This document shows, piece by piece, positions 42,698 to 51,918 of a stretch of DNA of 64,000 bases. The notes beneath the pieces were generated by a model that saw only the letters and a list, made by a program, of their open reading frames with translations, did no database searches and was not told where the DNA came from. How positions within the stretch are numbered: the stretch's first letter is position 1; each line of letters begins with the position of its first letter. Location: contig NZ_VAJM01000018.1 in assembly GCF_005771675.1 (NCBI RefSeq), forward strand, positions 1 to 64,000, in the 5' to 3' direction. The position numbers and the translations under genes are program-made. This DNA comes from Hymenobacter jeollabukensis (GTDB lineage: Bacteria; Bacteroidota; Bacteroidia; Cytophagales; Hymenobacteraceae).

Positions 42698-42717
42698 CCC
42701 TCCTACTTGGTTTTTTT
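42677..42717 (+). promoter_or_regulatory. inverted iteron half with T-run: rep operator or attenuator
   Basis: AAGTAGGAG (42677-42685) and its exact complement CTCCTACTT (42700-42708) overlap the last iteron and are followed by GG and seven T. An inverted iteron half before rep is the classical autorepression site for Rep dimers; the T-run also makes it an intrinsic terminator that could attenuate rep transcription. Confidence 0.5.
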
Positions 42718-42754
42718 GACGTATGTTTGAGACGTCGAACCTTCCCTCGCTGCT

Positions 42755-43690
42755 ATGTCTACCACTGCTGCTGAAACTGTTGCCTCTGTCCAGGTGCGAC
42801 AACATAATGCCATCACCAACGCACGCTATGAAATGAGCGCTTGCGAGATGGACATTGTCTTTGCCTTACTCTCCAAACTAAGCAGTAACGATAAGCCCGG
42901 CACGATGTACTTGGTACGGGTTCGCGAGCTGGAGCTTCTGACGGGACGCCAGTGGAACTACAAGCAACTGCTAGATTCGACTGAGCAGCTCAACAGCCGC
43001 ATCTACCATATCGAGGATAAGGCCAAAGTGCTACAAATAAGTCTGCTGGCTTCGGCCGAGTACTTGAAAGGCAAAGGGGTAATTGAGCTGGAAATCTCGG
43101 AGAAGATGCGTCCCTACCTCATCGACCTGAAAAGCAACTTTACTAGCTACCACCTGCAAGCGGCTCTGAGCCTGACGAGCAAATTTGCGAAGCGTATCTA
43201 TCAGTTGGTTTCGCAATGGAAAGACGTAGGGCACACGAAAACCTACACCCTGGATGAGTTTAAGTACATGCTCAACCTGAAGGACCCGAAAGGAAAAGAG
43301 CCGGAGCAATACGTCGCCATCGCCAACTTTCAGCGTGACGTGCTGAAGGTAGCCATCAATCAAATAAACGAGCACACCGATTTACGGGTCAGCTACGAGC
43401 TGTTGAAGTCGAGCCGTGCCTATGACCGGATTAAGTTTTATGTCAACGCGCAAGAGCCTAAGCAACTGCTGATACCCTTTGAGTTGCCGGCCGATGATGC
43501 CAAAGCCCAAATGGCCAGCAAGCACCTAGAGTCGTTGGGCATTGTCGAGCCCAAATTGGTGCAGGAGATTTTGCAGAGCCCCAAGCATACAGAAGCCCTT
43601 TTCGGCTTCATTTATAAACTCAAAACCGATAAAATCAAGGCCGACAAGAACCCTGGAGGGCTTTTCCTGAAAATGCAAGGGCTCCGATAG
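42755..43690 (+). CDS. rep: Rep_3-family replication initiator
   Basis: 311 residues, the usual length of RepB/RepE-like initiators. Two winged-helix halves: residues 10-150 (N-A-I-T-N-A-R-Y-E-M-S-A-C-E-M-D-I-V-F-A-L-L at the start, typical of Rep_3) and 150-240 (L-T-S-K-F-A-K-R-I-Y-Q-L-V-S-Q-W-K, T-Y-T-L-D-E-F-K-Y-M-L-N-L). Binds the iterons upstream to open the origin and represses itself. The small-plasmid type initiator with host-factor use is a firm call. Confidence 0.93.
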   Translation: MSTTAAETVASVQVRQHNAITNARYEMSACEMDIVFALLSKLSSNDKPGTMYLVRVRELELLTGRQWNYKQLLDSTEQLNSRIYHIEDKAKVLQISLLASAEYLKGKGVIELEISEKMRPYLIDLKSNFTSYHLQAALSLTSKFAKRIYQLVSQWKDVGHTKTYTLDEFKYMLNLKDPKGKEPEQYVAIANFQRDVLKVAINQINEHTDLRVSYELLKSSRAYDRIKFYVNAQEPKQLLIPFELPADDAKAQMASKHLESLGIVEPKLVQEILQSPKHTEALFGFIYKLKTDKIKADKNPGGLFLKMQGLR

Positions 43691-43897
43691 TCAGTCTGGC
43701 CAGTAAGCAGGCCTACGCGGCATTGTCGGTATTCCTTTTGTTCGGCCCGTCCCGTTCGCAGCATCAAACTTTAGCCAAGGCCACTTTGGCCGCATGGTGC
43801 TGAACAAGAATTTGATTTGGAGGAGGCCCTAGAGGGAGTATTTAAGGCTAAAGGTCCCGTACTTTTAGCTGCAAAAACCCCTCGCACAACTTTTAAA

Positions 43898-44158
43898 ATG
43901 GTTAAGCTAGCTTTCTGTAATCTGCTACTACTACTGCTCTCTATCAGTTTTTGTGCATCTGCACAGCATCAACTTGGGGCCGAACAAACCAAACGATTCA
44001 GCATTGCCTACCAAGTCAATGACCTGCTTGGCACCAAGGAGGTAGATGTTGCAGAGCAAGTCATAGATTCTCTATGTCTTGCTCATGCTAACGACCAAGA
44101 GCTTGTGGGCGTTATCAGAGTCAGTATGATGGACTGGCTCAGGTATGGCCTTGGTTAA
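43898..44158 (+). pseudogene. truncated secreted protein
   Basis: 86 residues from ATG 43898 with a signal peptide (MVKLAFCNLLLLLLSISFCASA). The chain ends at codon 86 inside the inverted-repeat end sequence at 44147-44181: the last residues L-R-Y-G-L-G and the stop are supplied by that repeat. It looks like the front part of a longer gene cut by insertion of the 44147-44597 element. No family recognised. Confidence 0.45.
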
Positions 44159-44597
44159 AAGTTTGGTACAAAGGTTAAACGAGGAATTGGAAATTGTCTC
44201 CCAATTAAATGTATACAAGGCTTCTACGTCATAACAGAGGGCTTTCCAAGGTTTCACCGCAGCAGTTAAACTGGTCTTGCCGGTTGCACAGCTGCCAGCT
44301 TACAAGCAAGCCGTTATCATCTCTGGCATGCTGCTGAGTTGCTGGCCTGAAGTCCAGATGCAGTCAGAGTCCCAATGAAGGCCGAACAGGTCAACAAGGT
44401 GGGGCCTAGAAGCGACACCGGTGGCCCCACTTTCTGGCTCCATTTTCTGCTACTCAACCGCCACTGATTAATGGGGGCCAGCAAGGTGTACCTTTCTGGT
44501 TCCCCGCAGCCGCAGTTAGCGGGCGTCGGCATGCCTCTACACCAAGCTGCCAAACAGCTACCCGTTATACTTTTGTACTAAACTTTTAACCAAGACC
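44147..44597. mobile_element. MITE-like element with terminal inverted repeats
   Basis: Left end 44147-44181 and right end 44563-44597 are inverted copies of a 35-base sequence starting GGYCTTGGTTAAAAGTTTGG (left GGCC, right GGTC), about 28 of 35 positions equal. The 451 bases between contain no convincing gene, which suggests a non-autonomous insertion. No clear target duplication is visible. Further copies of the end sequence occur at 54216-54250, 58989-59012 and 59280-59307. Confidence 0.5.
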
Positions 44598-44661
44598 AAT
44601 AGCTTGTCTTGTTTGGAGTAGCCTTCGGCCCGCAATGGAGCAATGACCTCCTGCATGACTA

Positions 44662-45753
44662 CTACGTCGGCTCGCGCACATCCACCAGGCGTACGGGCTG
44701 CTGGCGGCCGCGCAGCGTTATCTGCCCCAACTCCCGCAGTTCGTAGGCGGGCAGGTTGCCCAGCCGCTCCCGCAGCTCCTGCGACACCAGCAGGCGGCTG
44801 CCCAACGCGTTGCATTCGGCCTGAATACGGGCGGTGGTGTTGAGCGCGTCGCCGTGGTAGACCAACTCGCTTTTAATGTCGCCCACCTGCGTGGCCATGA
44901 CGCGGCCGAGGTGGGCGCCGGCCTTGAATTCGGGCACCACGCCGTAGCGGCGGCGGTAGTACGCCTGCCGCGCCGCAATGACGCGGGTGAAGGCAAAAAA
45001 GCACTCCAGACAGCGCGCGTGCGCCGCTCCCACGGCCGTGGGCCAGGTCAGCACGGCTTCGTCCCCGACGTATTGGTAAATCTCGCCCCGGCTGGCGACC
45101 ACCGGCGCGCTCAGGTCCAGGAAAAAGTCGCTGATGAACTGGCTGTAGCGTTCTTCCCCCAGCTGTTCGGCCAGGCCGGTGGAGTTTTTGACGTCGAGAA
45201 ACAAAAAGATGCGGTGCTCGGCCACGGGCTTCAGGTAGCGGCCCGTCAGCAGCCCCAGCAGCACCCGCGGGCCGATTTTGCGGCTGACCTGGTAGGCGAG
45301 AATGGTAGCCAGCAAGCTCAAGCCATACAAAGCGAGCATTTGCGCAAACGCCCCCGTGCCCACCGTAAAACGGGCAGCCGAGGCCGTCGCGAGCCGGGCC
45401 GTCGCGTCCGTCGCCCCTTGCTGGAGCCACGTTACCACCCCGCGGCCCGCCACCACAAAACCGGCCGAGAGCACCAGGTGCAGGCCCAGGGCCAGGCCGA
45501 CGGTCACCAACAGGGGCTGGCGCGCCAGAAACCGCGGCAGCACCCGCACCTCCAGCACCCCAATCAACAGGCCTACCGGATAGCCCACCAGCAGAACCAC
45601 GACCCCACGCAGCACGCTCGGACCGCTGATTAAAGCCGCCCCGATTTCCAGCAGCGCCATGAACAGCAGGGCCACGCTGGCTTCGGCCCGAAAGCGGTAA
45701 CGGTCCAGCGCCGAGGGCCGGGGCAATTGGGGCAGCAGGGGGGCGGTGAACAT
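44662..45753 (-). CDS. membrane class III adenylate/guanylate cyclase
   Basis: 363 residues. About five hydrophobic segments in residues 25-160, then a cyclase catalytic domain: F-L-F-L-D-V-K-N-S-T (metal Asp), Y-V-G-D-E-A-V-L-T-W (second metal Asp), G-D-A-L-N-T-T-A-R-I-Q (transition-state Asn). Makes cAMP (or cGMP; the specificity residues cannot be settled by eye). Last gene of the efflux operon; about 65 bases before the MITE-like element. Confidence 0.8.
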   Translation of the reverse strand: MFTAPLLPQLPRPSALDRYRFRAEASVALLFMALLEIGAALISGPSVLRGVVVLLVGYPVGLLIGVLEVRVLPRFLARQPLLVTVGLALGLHLVLSAGFVVAGRGVVTWLQQGATDATARLATASAARFTVGTGAFAQMLALYGLSLLATILAYQVSRKIGPRVLLGLLTGRYLKPVAEHRIFLFLDVKNSTGLAEQLGEERYSQFISDFFLDLSAPVVASRGEIYQYVGDEAVLTWPTAVGAAHARCLECFFAFTRVIAARQAYYRRRYGVVPEFKAGAHLGRVMATQVGDIKSELVYHGDALNTTARIQAECNALGSRLLVSQELRERLGNLPAYELRELGQITLRGRQQPVRLVDVREPT

Positions 45754-45818
45754 GAGAGAATAGGCGAAAAGGGTGGGGCAAGCCGGAGCAGGCCGATACA
45801 GACTTTTTGGTGCCCGAT

Positions 45819-46145
45819 TCAGGCCGCCCGGGGCAGGTGCCGGCGTACGCAGGCCACCACGTCGCCGAGGGTAGCAAGGGCGGCTACTTCCGCGTTCGGC
45901 AGGTCCAGCCCGAACTCCGTTTCGAGGTCGAGCGCCAGCTCCTGCCGGTCAAGCGAACTCAGGTGCAGGTCTTCGGTTAGGCGTAAGCCGGCTTGCCAAC
46001 GGCGGTGCCCGACCAGCACGTGGCGCAACGCCCGGGCAATGCGCCGCCGGACCGTGCGGCGGGGCGCCAACGGGGTTGAACGGCCTGTCATGGTAAGGCT
46101 CAGCAGTTCGGGGCGTAGGGAATCAGGAGTGTGCATGGGTAGCAC
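45819..46145 (-). CDS. acyl-carrier-protein-like protein
   Basis: 108 residues, or about 90 from ATG 46089-46091. C-terminal 75 residues have the carrier fold with a Ser for phosphopantetheine in D-L-H-L-S-S-L-D-R-Q-E-L, and a final helix T-L-G-D-V-V-A-C-V-R-R-H-L. The extended basic N-terminus (R-R-T-V-R-R-R-I-A-R-A-L-R) is unusual for ACP. Positioned between DUF2147 and the cyclase in a leftward efflux operon; substrate unknown. Confidence 0.6.
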   Translation of the reverse strand: MLPMHTPDSLRPELLSLTMTGRSTPLAPRRTVRRRIARALRHVLVGHRRWQAGLRLTEDLHLSSLDRQELALDLETEFGLDLPNAEVAALATLGDVVACVRRHLPRAA

Positions 46146-46158
46146 TGGCTGAAGGCCG

Positions 46159-46608
46159 TCAGGGGGCCGTGCGCTTGAACGTGAGGGTGCGGGTCATCAG
46201 CAGCACGCGGCCCTGCACGCGCAGGGTGTTGGCATCGTCGAGCCAGGCGGTGGCCGGAATGTGCTTGCCGAACCGGGAGGCGTAGAGCGTGCCGCCGGTG
46301 AACTTGCCTTCGCCGGGGTTCCAGCGCAGGTTCCAGAACATGTCGGTGCCGACGATGTCGCGGCCGCGCAGGCGGAGGTCGGGGTTCTGCGTGTCCTTGG
46401 GAGGCACCCCAGGCCCTATCACCAGAATGGTGGCGCGCCACCGGCCGGCGTGCTGGCTGACCTGAATTTTGTACTGCCCTTCATCGTGCAGCCAGATGCC
46501 CGCTGGGTTGGGTGCCTGGACCGAGGCGGCGGCCAGGGGCCAGGCCGTGGCTGCCAGCAGGAGCGCGGCCCGGTAGCCCGCCTGCGCGGGCGATAAAAGC
46601 AAAGCCAT
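46159..46608 (-). CDS. DUF2147 secreted protein
   Basis: 149 residues. Signal peptide (A-L-L-L-A-A-T-A-W-P-L-A-A-A) then P-A-G-I-W-L-H-D-E-G-Q-Y-K-I-Q-V, D-T-Q-N-P-D-L-R-L-R, and W-N-P-G-E-G-K-F-T-G-G-T-L-Y, the DUF2147 order. Periplasmic, role unknown. Starts 45 bases after the permease stop in the efflux operon. Confidence 0.8.
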   Translation of the reverse strand: MALLLSPAQAGYRAALLLAATAWPLAAASVQAPNPAGIWLHDEGQYKIQVSQHAGRWRATILVIGPGVPPKDTQNPDLRLRGRDIVGTDMFWNLRWNPGEGKFTGGTLYASRFGKHIPATAWLDDANTLRVQGRVLLMTRTLTFKRTAP

Positions 46609-46653
46609 AAGGGTTGGATGGGGTATGTGGTGGAACAGAAGGTTAGCCAGTTG

Positions 46654-47772
46654 CTAGCCCGATGTTTTGCGGTAGCGCCACACGGCCAGCGTGTTCACCA
46701 CCACAGCCATGCCTAGCAGCGTGAGTACGGGCGTGAGCACATCGCGCAGGGTGCTGCCCTTGAGCAGGATGCGCCGGGCAATGTCGATGATGTAGAGGAG
46801 CGGGTTAAGGCGGTCGATGGCCCGCGCCCAGGCCGGCATGTACTCGGTGGGCGTGAACAGCCCGCAGAGCAGGATGAAGATTATCAGGAAGAAAAACGAC
46901 ACGAACAGGGCCTGCTGCTGGGTTTGGCTGACTGAGGAAATGAGCAGTCCCAAGCCCAGTGGCACTGCCAGAAATACGGCCATGATGCCGTAGAGCAGCG
47001 GCACGCTGCCCACCATGGGCACGTGAAACAGGAAGCGCGCGAGCAGCAGTCCGATGGTGAACTGGTACAAGCCCGCCACCCAGAACGGCAGCAGCTTGCC
47101 CAGGATAAACTGCCACTTGCGGATGGGCGTCACGTTGAGCTGCTCGATGGTGCCGATTTCCTTTTCGCGCACGATGTTGAGCGTGGCCACCATCATCACA
47201 ATCAGGCTGATGATTTCGACCAGAATGCCGGGCACCATGAAGGTTTTGTAGTTGAGCAGCGGGTTGTACCAGTAAGCCGGCACCACTTCCAGGCCGCGCA
47301 CCTCGCTCACGGTGGCCGCTACCGTGGCCGGGCGGCCCTCGCCCTGGTAGGCCTGCACGATGCTGCTGGCGTAGGAGCTGGCCAGGCCGGCCTTCACGTT
47401 GTCGAGGGCATTGACCAGCAGCTGCACCCGCGCCCGGCCGCCGCGCACCAGGTCGCGCTCAAACTGCGGGGGAATAACCAGCACCAGGTCGGCGCGGCCA
47501 TCGAGCAGGTCCTGCTCGGCAGCCCGGCTGGTGGGACGCGTCTGCACCAGCCGGAAGTAGGGCGTGTACTGAAACTGGTTGAGCAGGCGGCGTGCGGCCG
47601 GGCTGTGGTCCTGGTCGACCACGGCCAGGTTGAGGTTCTTGATTTCGTAGTTGGCCGCGAACGAGAGCAGCACCAGCTGCATGATGGGCGCCACCAGCAG
47701 CAGCCCCAGCAGCGAGCGGTTGCGCCGCAGCTGCCGCACTTCTTTTTCCAGCAAAAACCAGACGGTACGCAT
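46654..47772 (-). CDS. ABC-2 transporter permease (YhhJ/YbhR type)
   Basis: 372 residues: one N-terminal TM segment (L-L-G-L-L-L-V-A-P-I-M-Q-L-V-L-L-S-F), a periplasmic domain to about residue 175, then five TM segments in the C-terminal half. The E-K-E-x-G-T-I-E-Q-L-N-V-T-P-I motif after the second TM is the standard mark of ABC-2 permeases in bacterial efflux pumps. Pair of the next permease; both would be driven by the two ATPases upstream. Confidence 0.9.
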   Translation of the reverse strand: MRTVWFLLEKEVRQLRRNRSLLGLLLVAPIMQLVLLSFAANYEIKNLNLAVVDQDHSPAARRLLNQFQYTPYFRLVQTRPTSRAAEQDLLDGRADLVLVIPPQFERDLVRGGRARVQLLVNALDNVKAGLASSYASSIVQAYQGEGRPATVAATVSEVRGLEVVPAYWYNPLLNYKTFMVPGILVEIISLIVMMVATLNIVREKEIGTIEQLNVTPIRKWQFILGKLLPFWVAGLYQFTIGLLLARFLFHVPMVGSVPLLYGIMAVFLAVPLGLGLLISSVSQTQQQALFVSFFFLIIFILLCGLFTPTEYMPAWARAIDRLNPLLYIIDIARRILLKGSTLRDVLTPVLTLLGMAVVVNTLAVWRYRKTSG

Positions 47773-47866
47773 AGGCGGTGAGGGGTAAGATGGGGAGGTT
47801 AATTTGATGTTTTGGCTGGGTCAGGGGGTGAGGCTCACGGCAGGCGCGTAGCAGCCTATTCCCCCA

Positions 47867-48976
47867 CTAGGCCAGCCGGTTTTTCAGCGAGCCCAGCGCC
47901 AGCAGGAGCAGCCCGCCGGCCATGCCCGCGAGCACGGCCGTTTCGCGCCACAGCTCGCGCAGGCCCAAGCCTTTTATCATGATGCCTTTCAGAATGACGA
48001 TGTAGTAACGCGCCGGAATGATGCGCGAGACCGTTTGCAGGGGCAGCGGCATGCTTTCGAGGGGAAACAGAAAGCCGCTGAGAATGAGCGTGGGCAGTAG
48101 CAGACTCAGCATGGAGGTGAGCATGGCCGTTTGCTGCGAGGCGGCGCGGGTTGAAATCAGCACGCCCAGCGTGAGGGCCACCAGAATGTAGAGCAGCGTC
48201 TCGGCCAGCAGCAGGGCCAGGCTGCCGCGCTGCGGGATGTCGAGCACCCACACGCCGAGCGCCAGGATGATGAGCCCGTTGATAAACGAGAGCAGGAAGT
48301 AGGGCAGAATCTTGCCGATGATGATGGGCAACTGCCGCATGGGCGAGACGAGCAGCACTTCCATGGTGCCCGTCTCCTTCTCGCGGGCAATGGTGATGCT
48401 CGTGAGCATGGCCGAGACCAGCAGCAGAATCAGGGCCATCGTACCCGGCACGAAGGTGTAGGCGGCCTTCAGGCCGGGGTTGAAGTAGAGCCGGGCGACG
48501 GCCTCCACGCGCGGGCCCGCGCCGGCCGGGCGCTTGGTGTGTTCCTGCTCGTAGGTTTTGATGATGGCCGTGGCGTAGTTCACTAAGCTGACCGCCGTGT
48601 TCTGGTCCGAGGCATCGGCCACGAGCTGCACCTGGGCGTGGCCCAGGTGGTCGAGGTCGCGGGAGAAGCCCACCGGAAAGACGACGGCCAGCTTCACGTG
48701 GCCCTGGCGGAAGGCGGCGGCCACGTCGGGGTAGCTGGTGGCGTAGTCGCGCAGCCCGAAGTAGCCCGACGAAAACAGCCGGTGCTGCACCTGCTGCGCG
48801 TGCTGGCCCTTGTCAAAGTCGAGCACCGCCACGTCGGCGTTCTTGATTTCGTTGGTCAGCGCGAAGCCGAACAGCGTGACCAGGGCCACGGGCATGCCGA
48901 AGAGAATGAGCAGCGTGCGCGGGTCGCGGAAAATGTGGTAGAACTCTTTCCGCACGAACATCAGGAAGGATTTCAT
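47867..48976 (-). CDS. ABC-2 transporter permease (YbhS type)
   Basis: 369 residues with the same fold as its neighbour: N-terminal TM, periplasmic domain, five C-terminal TMs; R-E-K-E-T-G-T-M-E-V-L-L-V-S-P present. Related by duplication to the 46654 permease. Two dissimilar half-permeases with two ATPases is the YbhFSR/MacB-like export plan. Confidence 0.9.
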   Translation of the reverse strand: MKSFLMFVRKEFYHIFRDPRTLLILFGMPVALVTLFGFALTNEIKNADVAVLDFDKGQHAQQVQHRLFSSGYFGLRDYATSYPDVAAAFRQGHVKLAVVFPVGFSRDLDHLGHAQVQLVADASDQNTAVSLVNYATAIIKTYEQEHTKRPAGAGPRVEAVARLYFNPGLKAAYTFVPGTMALILLLVSAMLTSITIAREKETGTMEVLLVSPMRQLPIIIGKILPYFLLSFINGLIILALGVWVLDIPQRGSLALLLAETLLYILVALTLGVLISTRAASQQTAMLTSMLSLLLPTLILSGFLFPLESMPLPLQTVSRIIPARYYIVILKGIMIKGLGLRELWRETAVLAGMAGGLLLLALGSLKNRLA

Positions 48977-49053
48977 GGCTGTTTTTTAGTTTTCGATTCC
49001 TCGTTGTCAGTTGTTTGCGCGTTCCTACTCCTTCATCCGCCTGGCTGCGGCCT

Positions 49054-49836
49054 CTACTCCACGTTCTTCGCGCCCCGCGCCAGGTGCAGGAACACCTCGT
49101 CCATCGAGGCCACGCCGAACTGCCGCTTAAGGCCGGCCGGGGTATCCAGGGCGTCAATCCGGCCGTCGACCATGATGCTGACCCGGTCGCAGTACTCGGC
49201 CTCGTCCATGTAGTGGGTGGTAATGAAAATGGTCACGCCCCGCGCGGCGGCCTCGTAGATGAGGTCCCAGAACTGGCGCCGGGTGATGGGGTCAACGCCG
49301 CCAGTGGGCTCGTCGAGGAAGATGACGGCCGGCTCGTGGAGCAGGGCCACCGAAAAGGCCAGCTTCTGCTTCCAGCCCAGCGGCAGGCTGCCCACCAGCG
49401 TGTCGCGCTCGGCTGCCAGGCCCAGGCGCTGGAGCAGGGCCGTGGTTTTCTCGCGGATGGCGGCCGTTTTCAGCCCGTACACCCCGCCGTAGAAGCGGAT
49501 GTTTTCGCGCACCGTGAGGTCTTCGTAAAGCGAGAACTTCTGGCTCATGTAGCCGATGTGCTGCTTGATGCGCTCGGGCTCGCGGAACACGTCGCACCCG
49601 GCCACCGTGGCCGCGCCCTCCGTGGGCCCCAGCAGGCCGCAGAGCATGCGCATGGCCGTGGTTTTGCCCGCCCCGTTGGCCCCGAGGAAGCCGAAAATCT
49701 CGCCAGCGGCCACCTCGAAGCTGATGCCATTCACGGCCACGAAGTCGCCGAAGCGCTTGGTGAGCTGCTGGCAGGTGATGACGGGGCCGGCCGCCGAAGC
49801 CCTGCCCGCGGCGGCGTTATTGGGCGGGTTGGTCAT
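49054..49836 (-). CDS. ABC transporter ATP-binding protein
   Basis: 260 residues from ATG 49834-49836 (the long frame to 49971 is a shadow of the upstream gene). Walker A G-A-N-G-A-G-K-T-T, Q-loop, signature L-P-L-G-W-K-Q-K-L-A, Walker B V-I-F-L-D-E-P-T-G-G-V-D, H-loop T-T-H. The signature motif lacks the usual L-S-G-G, a small deviation. Overlaps the upstream ATPase by 20 bases. Confidence 0.92.
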   Translation of the reverse strand: MTNPPNNAAAGRASAAGPVITCQQLTKRFGDFVAVNGISFEVAAGEIFGFLGANGAGKTTAMRMLCGLLGPTEGAATVAGCDVFREPERIKQHIGYMSQKFSLYEDLTVRENIRFYGGVYGLKTAAIREKTTALLQRLGLAAERDTLVGSLPLGWKQKLAFSVALLHEPAVIFLDEPTGGVDPITRRQFWDLIYEAAARGVTIFITTHYMDEAEYCDRVSIMVDGRIDALDTPAGLKRQFGVASMDEVFLHLARGAKNVE

Positions 49837-50770
49837 GAGCGGAGTTAGGGGAAGGCTGCCGTTGGGCGAGTAAGTCCATAAACGTGTCTTCGATGGTGGC
49901 CTCGACGGGCTCGACCACCACCCCGGTGTGGCCGTGGCCCGTGAGGTAGGCCGTGAGCCGGGCGGCCGCATCCGGGGCCGGCTGGCGGAGGCTGAGGTGG
50001 GCCGCTTCGCCGAAGGCGTAGCAGCTGTGCGCGGCCGGGTAGGCGCGCAGGTCCTGCAGCAGCGGGTGCATGCGGGCAGCCCGCACCGCGTACAGCGGCC
50101 AGGGGTAAGCCGCGCGCAGGGCCGCCGGCGTGTCGATGCGCAGCACCTGGCCTTCCTGCAGCAGCGCCACCCGCTCGCACAGGGCGGCTTCGTCCATGTA
50201 GGGCGTGGAGACGACGATGGTAATGCCCCGGGCCTTGAGCGTGCCGAGCATGTGCCAGAACTCCTGCCGCGAGACGGCGTCGACGCCCGTGGTGGGCTCG
50301 TCGAGCAGCAGCACCTGGGGCTTGTGAATGAGCGCGCAGCACAAGGCCAGCTTCTGCTTCATGCCCCCGGACAGGGCCCCGGACCGGCGGTTTTTGAACG
50401 GAGCCAATTGCTCGTAAATGTCTTTGACCAACTCGTAGTTTTCGGCTACGGTGGTGCGGAACACGGCGGCGAAAAATTCCAGGTTCTCCTGCACCGTCAG
50501 GTCGGGGTAGAGCGAGAACTTGCCCGGCATATAGCCCACCACGTTGCGGATGGCGCGGAAGTCGCGCACCACGTCGTGACCGGCTACGGTGGCCGTGCCG
50601 GCATCGGCCAGCAGCAGCGTGGTCAGGATGCGGAAGAGCGTAGTTTTGCCCGCCCCATCGGGCCCGATGAGCCCGAACAGCTCGCCCGCTTCCACGGCCA
50701 GGCTTATGTCGCGCACGGCGGGGGTGGTGCCGTACGATTTGCTGATGTTCAAAAGTTCAACGGCGGGCAT
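49817..50770 (-). CDS. ABC transporter ATP-binding protein
   Basis: 317 residues. Walker A G-P-D-G-A-G-K-T-T, signature L-S-G-G-M-K-Q-K-L-A, Walker B V-L-L-L-D-E-P-T-T-G-V-D, H-loop switched to S-T-P-Y-M-D-E-A (His missing: normally T-H). The missing His suggests this half is catalytically weak and pairs with the other ATPase. C-terminal extension of about 90 residues after the ATPase. Confidence 0.9.
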   Translation of the reverse strand: MPAVELLNISKSYGTTPAVRDISLAVEAGELFGLIGPDGAGKTTLFRILTTLLLADAGTATVAGHDVVRDFRAIRNVVGYMPGKFSLYPDLTVQENLEFFAAVFRTTVAENYELVKDIYEQLAPFKNRRSGALSGGMKQKLALCCALIHKPQVLLLDEPTTGVDAVSRQEFWHMLGTLKARGITIVVSTPYMDEAALCERVALLQEGQVLRIDTPAALRAAYPWPLYAVRAARMHPLLQDLRAYPAAHSCYAFGEAAHLSLRQPAPDAAARLTAYLTGHGHTGVVVEPVEATIEDTFMDLLAQRQPSPNSAHDQPAQ

Positions 50771-50785
50771 AGGGTCGGCGGGGGG

Positions 50786-51700
50786 TTAAAACAGCACATC
50801 GGCGGGCATGCCGATTTTGAGGCTGCCGTCGTTGGGCACGGCGACTTTCAGGGCGTACACCAGGTTCACCCGGTCTTCCTTGGTTTGAATCACCTTGGGC
50901 GTGAACTCCGCCTTGCTGGCAATCCACTGCACCCGGCCGGCGTATTCCCGGCGCTGGTCCCCGGGCGCATCCACCAATACCTTCACCGCTTGCCGCAGCT
51001 TGACGCGGGTGAGCTGGTCGCCGGCCACGTAGGCCCGCAGAATCAGGGTTTTCGTGTCCCCGATTTTGTAGAGCGGCTGGCCGTAGTTCACCACCTCGCT
51101 GGGCTCGACGTACACCGTGAGCACGGTGCCGGCCACGGGGTTTACCACCCGGCTTTGGCGCAGCTGGTCGCTCACCTGTCGCACCTGCTCCCGGAGCGGG
51201 GCCGCCTGGGCGGCGGTGCCGCTGGCCTGCGTACCCAGGGCCGAGCGCTGGGCGGCCACTTGCTGGCGGGCCACGGCGATTTGGTAGTCGAGGTCGTCGA
51301 GTTGCTTGGCCGGCACGGCGTCGGCTTTCACCAGGCTCACTACCCGTTTGCGCTCGCGCTGCAGGTTGGCCACCTGCTGCTCCAGGGCCCCTACCTGCGC
51401 GGCCACGTTGGGCGTTTGCTGGCGCACAGCCTGCTGACTGGCCTGCAGCTGGCGCTTGCGCAGGTAGAGCTGGGTGGTGTCGATGACGCCCACTTCGCGG
51501 CCGGCGGGCAGCTCGTCGCCTTCGGCTACGCCCAGGCGCAGCAGCTGCCCCTGGGCCTGGGCCGCCACTACATATTCAGTGGTTTCGAAATTACCGGAGG
51601 CGTCGAAGCGCGGCGCTTCGGGCTGGCAGGCCGCCAGCAGGGCCAGGGCCAGCAGCAAACCGGGGTTCTTGCCGCCGGCAAAGCTAAAGGGAGCGTTCAT
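50786..51700 (-). CDS. HlyD-family periplasmic adaptor, lipoprotein
   Basis: 304 residues. Lipobox L-A-A-C (Cys about 25) after a short N-terminal stretch, then a barrel-sandwich hybrid (Y-V-V-A-A-Q-A-Q-G-Q-L-L-R-L), two long helices (residues 75-150) with many Gln, lipoyl-like half R-V-V-N-P-V-A-G-T-V-L, and a membrane-proximal barrel. Bridges the ABC-2 pump to TolC. Overlaps the next gene start by 4 bases. Confidence 0.9.
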   Translation of the reverse strand: MNAPFSFAGGKNPGLLLALALLAACQPEAPRFDASGNFETTEYVVAAQAQGQLLRLGVAEGDELPAGREVGVIDTTQLYLRKRQLQASQQAVRQQTPNVAAQVGALEQQVANLQRERKRVVSLVKADAVPAKQLDDLDYQIAVARQQVAAQRSALGTQASGTAAQAAPLREQVRQVSDQLRQSRVVNPVAGTVLTVYVEPSEVVNYGQPLYKIGDTKTLILRAYVAGDQLTRVKLRQAVKVLVDAPGDQRREYAGRVQWIASKAEFTPKVIQTKEDRVNLVYALKVAVPNDGSLKIGMPADVLF

Positions 51701-51909
51701 GGCAAATCAGGATTAGAGTTGGGGTTCTCGGTGCGGGCCCGGCGCTGGTCGCGGTACACCACGTAGGTAATGAGGAATAGGGAGAGGTAAGGCAGCGCGA
51801 AGCCAATGCCAAACCAGCGCCAAAAGGAGCGGCCGTGGCTGGTGGCCATGTAACCGGTGATGATGGGCATAAGCCATAAGGGCCACAGCAGGCCGATGAT
51901 AACTTCCAT
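51697..51909 (-). CDS. small two-TM membrane protein
   Basis: 70 residues with two hydrophobic segments (residues 3-25 and 33-50) and a polar C-terminus. It lies between tolC and the adaptor gene, overlapping the latter by 4 bases. Unknown accessory protein of the pump. Confidence 0.55.
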   Translation of the reverse strand: MEVIIGLLWPLWLMPIITGYMATSHGRSFWRWFGIGFALPYLSLFLITYVVYRDQRRARTENPNSNPDLP

Positions 51910-51918
51910 GAGTAGGCG

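Noticed and set aside
44317-44553. 78-residue leftward frame inside the MITE-like element
   Set aside because: No motif, no start context; interior of the element appears non-coding.
49928-51766. 612-residue frame on the plus strand
   Set aside because: Antisense to the ABC ATPase and HlyD genes; no motif, His/Gly/Val-rich as expected from a complement.
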